Positions 6,764-10,923 of a DNA stretch of 10,923 nucleotides are shown here, one piece after another (position 1 is the first letter of the stretch; each line of letters begins with the position of its first letter). The stretch is taken from the NCBI GenBank assembly GCA_005223375.1, contig RXOD01006217.1, positions 1 through 10,923 on the forward strand, written 5' to 3'. The notes beneath the pieces are model-generated. The model searched no databases. It was not told the DNA's origin and saw only the letters and a program-made list of their open reading frames with translations. The translations under genes and the position numbers were made by a program. The DNA is from Amoebophrya sp. AT5.2. Taxonomy: Eukaryota; Sar; Dinophyceae; Syndiniales; Amoebophryaceae.

Positions 6764-9700
6764 CTACTCTCGGCCCGTCTCGTCCCCCACAAAAAATTCG
6801 TCCATTTTGTCCTCTGCTTTGTTGCGGTCGTCCTCCCCGTCGTCGCTTCCCTCGTCGTGGTCACCGCGTACCGCGCCCGTGCCATGATAATCGTTTGCAC
6901 TCACCCCCATGAGATCCAGGCTCGCGACATCGACTGGCGTCGCGTCGTCGCTATTTTCATCTTCGTCTGCTTCAGGAATCTCGAAAAGCGAGCTCGATGC
7001 AAATTGCTGCCGCTGGCGACGTTGCGAAGCGCTACTACTACTACTACTACTACTTGTAGGCGGGCGCGCGTTTCTCGTTGCGGAGCTTGCGCTCGATGCG
7101 CCCGCAGTAGGCGCTCCACCGCTTGGCACGACACGACCGCCGAGCGCCGAAGAGGAGATGGTGGCGCTTTTCGAGCTAGACGAAGACGACTTTGTAACAG
7201 CTGCCGAAGCACCATGTGGCGCGGGAAGAGGACCTGACTCCTGCTGAAGAAGGCGCAGGCGCTCCTGTTCTCTGGCCCAGTTCTGTTTTACCTCCTCTAC
7301 GGTAAGGCTCCTTGTTCCGGCACCACGAAATGACGGCACCACAACCGGAGCAGCCCGCGCCCGCGCCGACCGTTGTTTCTCAGATAGCTTCCGTGGAGCG
7401 CCCTTCTTCGTTAGTTGTGCTGCTGATGTGCTGCGAACGCTGCCGCGACTACTACCGCCGGAGCTGCAGCTACTCTGTCGCGAAGCAGCAGATCCACGCT
7501 GAGATGGCTGCCTACCACGCCCGCCCGAAACCGCGCTATTTGCTCCCGAACTCACGCGACGGAGTGACGCACTTGGTTGCGGGATGCTCTCTGCTACTGA
7601 GGGATCATCAATCGGCTGACGGGCGCGGCGAATCTCGAACTTTGGCGCCAGCGCGGCGTCTATCTGCAGCAGTTCATCTATTTGCGCCATGCTATTTTTG
7701 AACTGTTTGTGGTAGCGTATGTGCTGGTCAATCGCCTCTGCAATGCCAGCGGTGAAGCGGGTGTACTGTCGCTGGAGCGCTTTTATCTCCACGTCGGCCA
7801 TGCTTGGCACCTCCCTTGCGGGCTTGTTCTGTACGGCTTTTAGCGCAGCGCCACTTCCGACGCTTCGCTGGTTGTCGTCCGGAGCTGGATCTCTCCAATA
7901 ATGCGCAAGAAACCGCGCGCGCACGATCCACAAGTGGACCGTTAGAGCGATGAACTGGCATTGCGATGGATGTGTGCACGATTTGGTGAAGACGCAACTT
8001 CCAGGCTGGTGTGGAAAGACCCGGAATCCCATGCTCCCCCGGGTCCACAGAACGTCACTACACCTCTTTCCGATCGCTGTTCCCAGAATCGGTCGCACCT
8101 CTAATCGGCGCGACTTCACCTCTCCATCATTCATCTTGATGTGGCTACTGCTACTGCTACTGTATTCCAGTATCGCCTTGATATCAAAACCGCCGATCTC
8201 GTAGGTGCCGAGTTTCTTCTGGGCCATCTGCAGAAGAGCTGACCGCGTGTCCTGCGCAGTGTGCTTTGTTCCGGGCGACATTAGGCGCCTCTGACGACGA
8301 CTGCGAGACCGGCTGCCGTCACTACTTTTTCCATCTTCACTGCTCTCAGCGGCGGCGGCGATCCTCATTGATTCGTCCGACGACGTTGACACATCCCGGC
8401 GAGCGCGCTGCACCTTTGGGGCCCGCTCTGGGGGAAGCAGGCTTTCGCCGCCACTTACTTCCTTTGCAGCGCTGCTGGGCGACAGCATCCTTCCCTCCGC
8501 CCTGCCAGACGAGCTAGCACCACCGCCGTCTGCACCTCCGTTATTCTTGGACCCAGATGCGCTGCTACTACTGTTCCCCCCGCCGACGCCCTCCCCCTCG
8601 ATCCCATTTTTAGCATCCGCAGCAGAAGAGCTATCGCCGTCTTTTGGTTGCCGGGGCAGTGCGGAAGGGTTCGAATAGGCTGCAATACCTCGAAAGACCG
8701 GCGTAGTCTTTCTTGGCGCGCTGTCTCTGCAGCTGCCTCGGCTGACTCCACCACCATGTCGCCGTCGCCTGCTTCCTCGTCGTCCGCACTGATGCCCCGC
8801 ACTCCATCCCTGATTCTCCTCCGCTCCGTCCGTCTCTTCAGCCTGTCCGCTTCACGACTTCTAGCCGCCAGTCGGGAAATGAGCCGACTTCTCTGCATTT
8901 TTACTGCCCACGGATCAAAAAACATGCGCCGTTGCGACAGGTTCTGAAAGGCATCCGCCATCAGCTGCGTCGCGCTATCTATCTTTGCGTCTGCACGATC
9001 CCCGCAAAGTGCTTGCAGCTGCTTCTTTGACTTGTTCTTCAAATTCGGCGCTTTTTGTCCCACCAGCGTTGGTCTGGCGTCTCGATAATCACAGGGCTGC
9101 ACATTGGTGACCATGATCGTGTCGCCCACAAGCTTCATATCCCCGTACAAAATCCGGTAACCCTGCCGATCGCTCCGCACTACCAGGGGGTCCGTGCTCG
9201 CGATGAAGTCGCGCATGGACAAGTTCGATAAGGAGTGCCGCAACGTCGATGGATAGTGGACCGTTTTCATGTGTCGAAAAAACAAGATCGCGCCTGCGCT
9301 GTTTTTCATATCTGCAGCTGGGCCGCCAGCCAGCTCGCTGCCATTCTCATCTATTTCATCGCTGCCGAAAGCTGAAGATGCGCGGCCAGCTGGGGCAGTG
9401 TCGACTTTGCCTCCTTCTGCCTCCCGCGGTTCGCACGACGACTGGACCCTGCGGCGCTTCTGCAGCGGCTCCTCAGGCGTGCTTGCGGTGTTACTGCTAC
9501 TACTAGCACTAGTTTTACTCGCGGCGACCTGAGGAGTAGAAGAAGACGGCTTGTCGCTGCTTGCTGAGAAATTGCCTGCCGTTGCTTGGGCTGCTTTCGG
9601 CTTCGTGAGAGGTGGGGGAGGCATGGTCCGGAACGCTCCTCGCCCAACATGGCTCTGCGACTCAAATCGGATCGCGCCGAATCTGTCTGGTCGAAGAAGA

Positions 9701-10923
9701 TTGTACACAACCACGTAATACTCATCGACCTCTTCTAGATGCAGCACGAGGAACCGGCTTTTCATCATCCCAGTCAGGAAAGCGTCCACGCGCGCTTGTG
9801 CTAAAGCCGTCTCTGCTGCTTTCTTCTGCAGTTGCTGCTGCTCCGCATGTGACCGGGGAGATTTTGCGTTTGCCGCAGGAGCGGCGTGCGCCTTCCCGGA
9901 TTCTTTACGTACCGAGAGGCTTCCTGCTGGCTGGGACCCGCCGTCCCCGCGAGAACCACTCGCGACACACTTCATCTTGCTGCCGGGCGCTCCGCTAGCA
10001 GGCTGCTGCTTCGCTGCTTTAGCTTGTAGCTCCTGTTTCTTCTTCGCTGCTTGCGCGCGCAAAGCACGCTCGTCGGCGGCGCTGCTCCGGCGAAGAGCCG
10101 TTGCTTTTTCGAGGATGCTTCCTATTTCTTGCGCAGCAAGCGGCGCCTCACAGATCAAGCGCGTGCACAGGAGTGGCAGCTTCTCGACGTAACTGTCTGT
10201 AAGAGCATCGTCTCCGAGTGGATAATCTCCCGCCATGATGTTGGCCCACTTCTCCGCCACAATATGGATCCACTTCATACCCCTGCATCCCTTGCTCGGA
10301 ATCCTGGCGATCTCCGGCCAGAGACCGGGAATTCGATTCTCCACAGAGTCCGCCCACGACTCTTGCTCCTGTGCACAGGCTGTAGCGCCGTTGCGATCCG
10401 CTGCCGCCTTTGCTTCTTCGCGTTTGCACGCCTCTTTTGCTTCCGCAGCCCTTTTCTGCCGCTCGACCTCCTGCCCTGCTGCTACTTTCCTCCACTTCTC
10501 TTCCTCGTCAGGGGTTCTGTGGTGCCAATCCGCGTAGAGATCTTTGCACTTTACCGCACGTTCCGCAGCAGCATCACGCGCAGCTTTCATCTCCGAGACC
10601 CACTCGAGCGGTTGTTGTTCCGGTGCCGCGATGTTGCTACTTGCTCTGATAGTTGGGAAGCCAGATGCTCCTGATATCGCCGCTCCGACTGCGCGATGCT
10701 GCTGCTCACGCTTCGCCGCGTCCATCAGCTCCTTCCAGGCCTTGCGATCCATTCTGAGTTGCTTGAAGACCATGAACGCGGTCCGCCTTCTGGAGCCCCG
10801 GAGCTGGAGGTACCGTCTCCGCGCACGTACAAGTTCTGGATCGAGTTTCTGGGCTTGCGTGCGTCTTCGTCTCCACTGCACCGCCAATACACGAGTTGCT
10901 ACGAAGTCCGCCCCCCGCCAGTT
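6764..10923 (-). CDS. Large charged low-complexity protein, 5' end outside window
   Basis: Reading on the minus strand, the frame is already open at the right edge (10923), and the first ATG is at 10773. It runs open to 8455, while a second open frame carries the coding signal from about 8660 to a stop at 6766-6764. Joining 10923-8699 to 8630-6764 across a 68-nt GT-AG candidate intron gives 1,363 codons plus stop. I do not recognise the family. In order it shows: a basic N-terminus with an AFMVF helix-like segment; a W...PDEEEKW...A...ERQKR segment resembling the end of an HMG box; long Ala/Lys/Glu/Gln helices likely to form coiled coils; a more ordered block (9180-9060) with Tyr, Val and Asp; an NLS-like QKRRRV near 9450; an acidic patch at about 8780; long Ser/Gly/Ala-rich stretches; poly-Ser from AGT repeats; and an Asp/Glu-rich C-terminus. 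A nuclear or chromatin-related role is inferred only. The gene could be two genes if the candidate intron is wrong. Confidence 0.65.
7032..7054. repeat. Trinucleotide CTA/TAG microsatellite in coding sequence
   Basis: A run of about seven CTA units lies here on the plus strand. On the gene strand it is AGT repeated, encoding an uninterrupted Ser tract within the Ser/Ala/Arg-rich C-terminal part of the protein. Shorter Ser-coding runs of similar type lie at about 8145-8165 and 9490-9510. Confidence 0.85.
8631..8698 (-). other. Candidate intron joining the two frames (68 nt)
   Basis: The donor GTCTTTCGAG follows a phase-2 exon end (...CTA CGC CG), and the acceptor GGCGATAG restores the downstream frame. 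The junction reads Leu-Arg-Arg-Ser-Ser-Ala-Ala-Asp-Ala-Lys. Without a frame change the upstream frame turns into Leu/Arg/Ala-rich sequence unlike the rest and stops at 8457-8455, while the other frame gives Gly/Ser/Asp-rich sequence matching the flanks. The donor is not a strong consensus. A single-base assembly error or ribosomal frameshift is the alternative. Confidence 0.45.

Noticed and set aside
6698..7247. Plus-strand frames of 179 and 112 codons
   Set aside because: They lie antisense to the acidic and poly-Ser C-terminus of the minus gene. The poly-Leu and poly-Thr tracts simply mirror the CTA repeat.
8648..8700. Programmed ribosomal frameshift site between the two frames
   Set aside because: No X XXY YYZ slippery heptamer lies where the coding character switches. 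The A5 and G5 runs near 8610 and 8597 are downstream of the switch, and a 68-nt intron is simpler.
10885..10887. TTG as the start codon of the right-hand gene
   Set aside because: TTG starts are not expected in a eukaryotic nuclear gene. The frame is open to the window edge, so the true start is either outside or at the ATG at 10773.

Overview
The window looks like nuclear DNA of a single-celled eukaryote, not bacterial or viral DNA. Both convincing genes lie on the minus strand. One can be read only as seven exons joined across six short GT-AG introns. I see no Shine-Dalgarno-led operon, tRNA, rRNA, CRISPR array or recognisable mobile-element protein. Balanced base composition, very short introns (about 54-223 nt) and lineage-specific, Ser/Ala-rich proteins would fit an alveolate or dinoflagellate-type protist. 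A syndinialean parasite such as Amoebophrya is one possibility, but this is inference: no diagnostic marker gene is present.

Region by region. Positions 1-2055 are mostly non-coding or unresolved. They hold short direct repeats at the left edge, one believable minus-strand exon (817-1110) and several hairpin-forming motifs. Positions 2056-5239 hold a minus-strand gene whose seven exons join in phase at every junction to exactly 800 codons (799 aa). It encodes an unrecognised multi-pass membrane protein with an acidic, Gly-rich C-terminal tail. Positions 5240-6763 are the spacer between the two genes. They contain the leader or possible 5' extension of the membrane-protein gene, a GC-rich hairpin and an imperfect repeat cluster beside the 3' end of the next gene. 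Positions 6764-10923 hold a second minus-strand gene that runs off the right edge. Its apparent frame break near 8.65 kb is cleanly resolved by a candidate 68-nt intron. It encodes a large (over 1,300 aa), low-complexity, charged, probably nuclear protein with a basic NLS-like cluster and a possible divergent HMG-box-like segment.

The two genes are in tandem on the same strand, but nothing in their sequences shows that they work together. No known pathway or defence system can be assigned. The most unusual features are the intron structures: an intron-sized segment inside a minus-strand exon that carries good splice signals for the opposite strand, an intron made largely of a minisatellite and edged by a direct repeat, and a CTTCTAG/CTAGAAG word recurring mostly outside confident exons.
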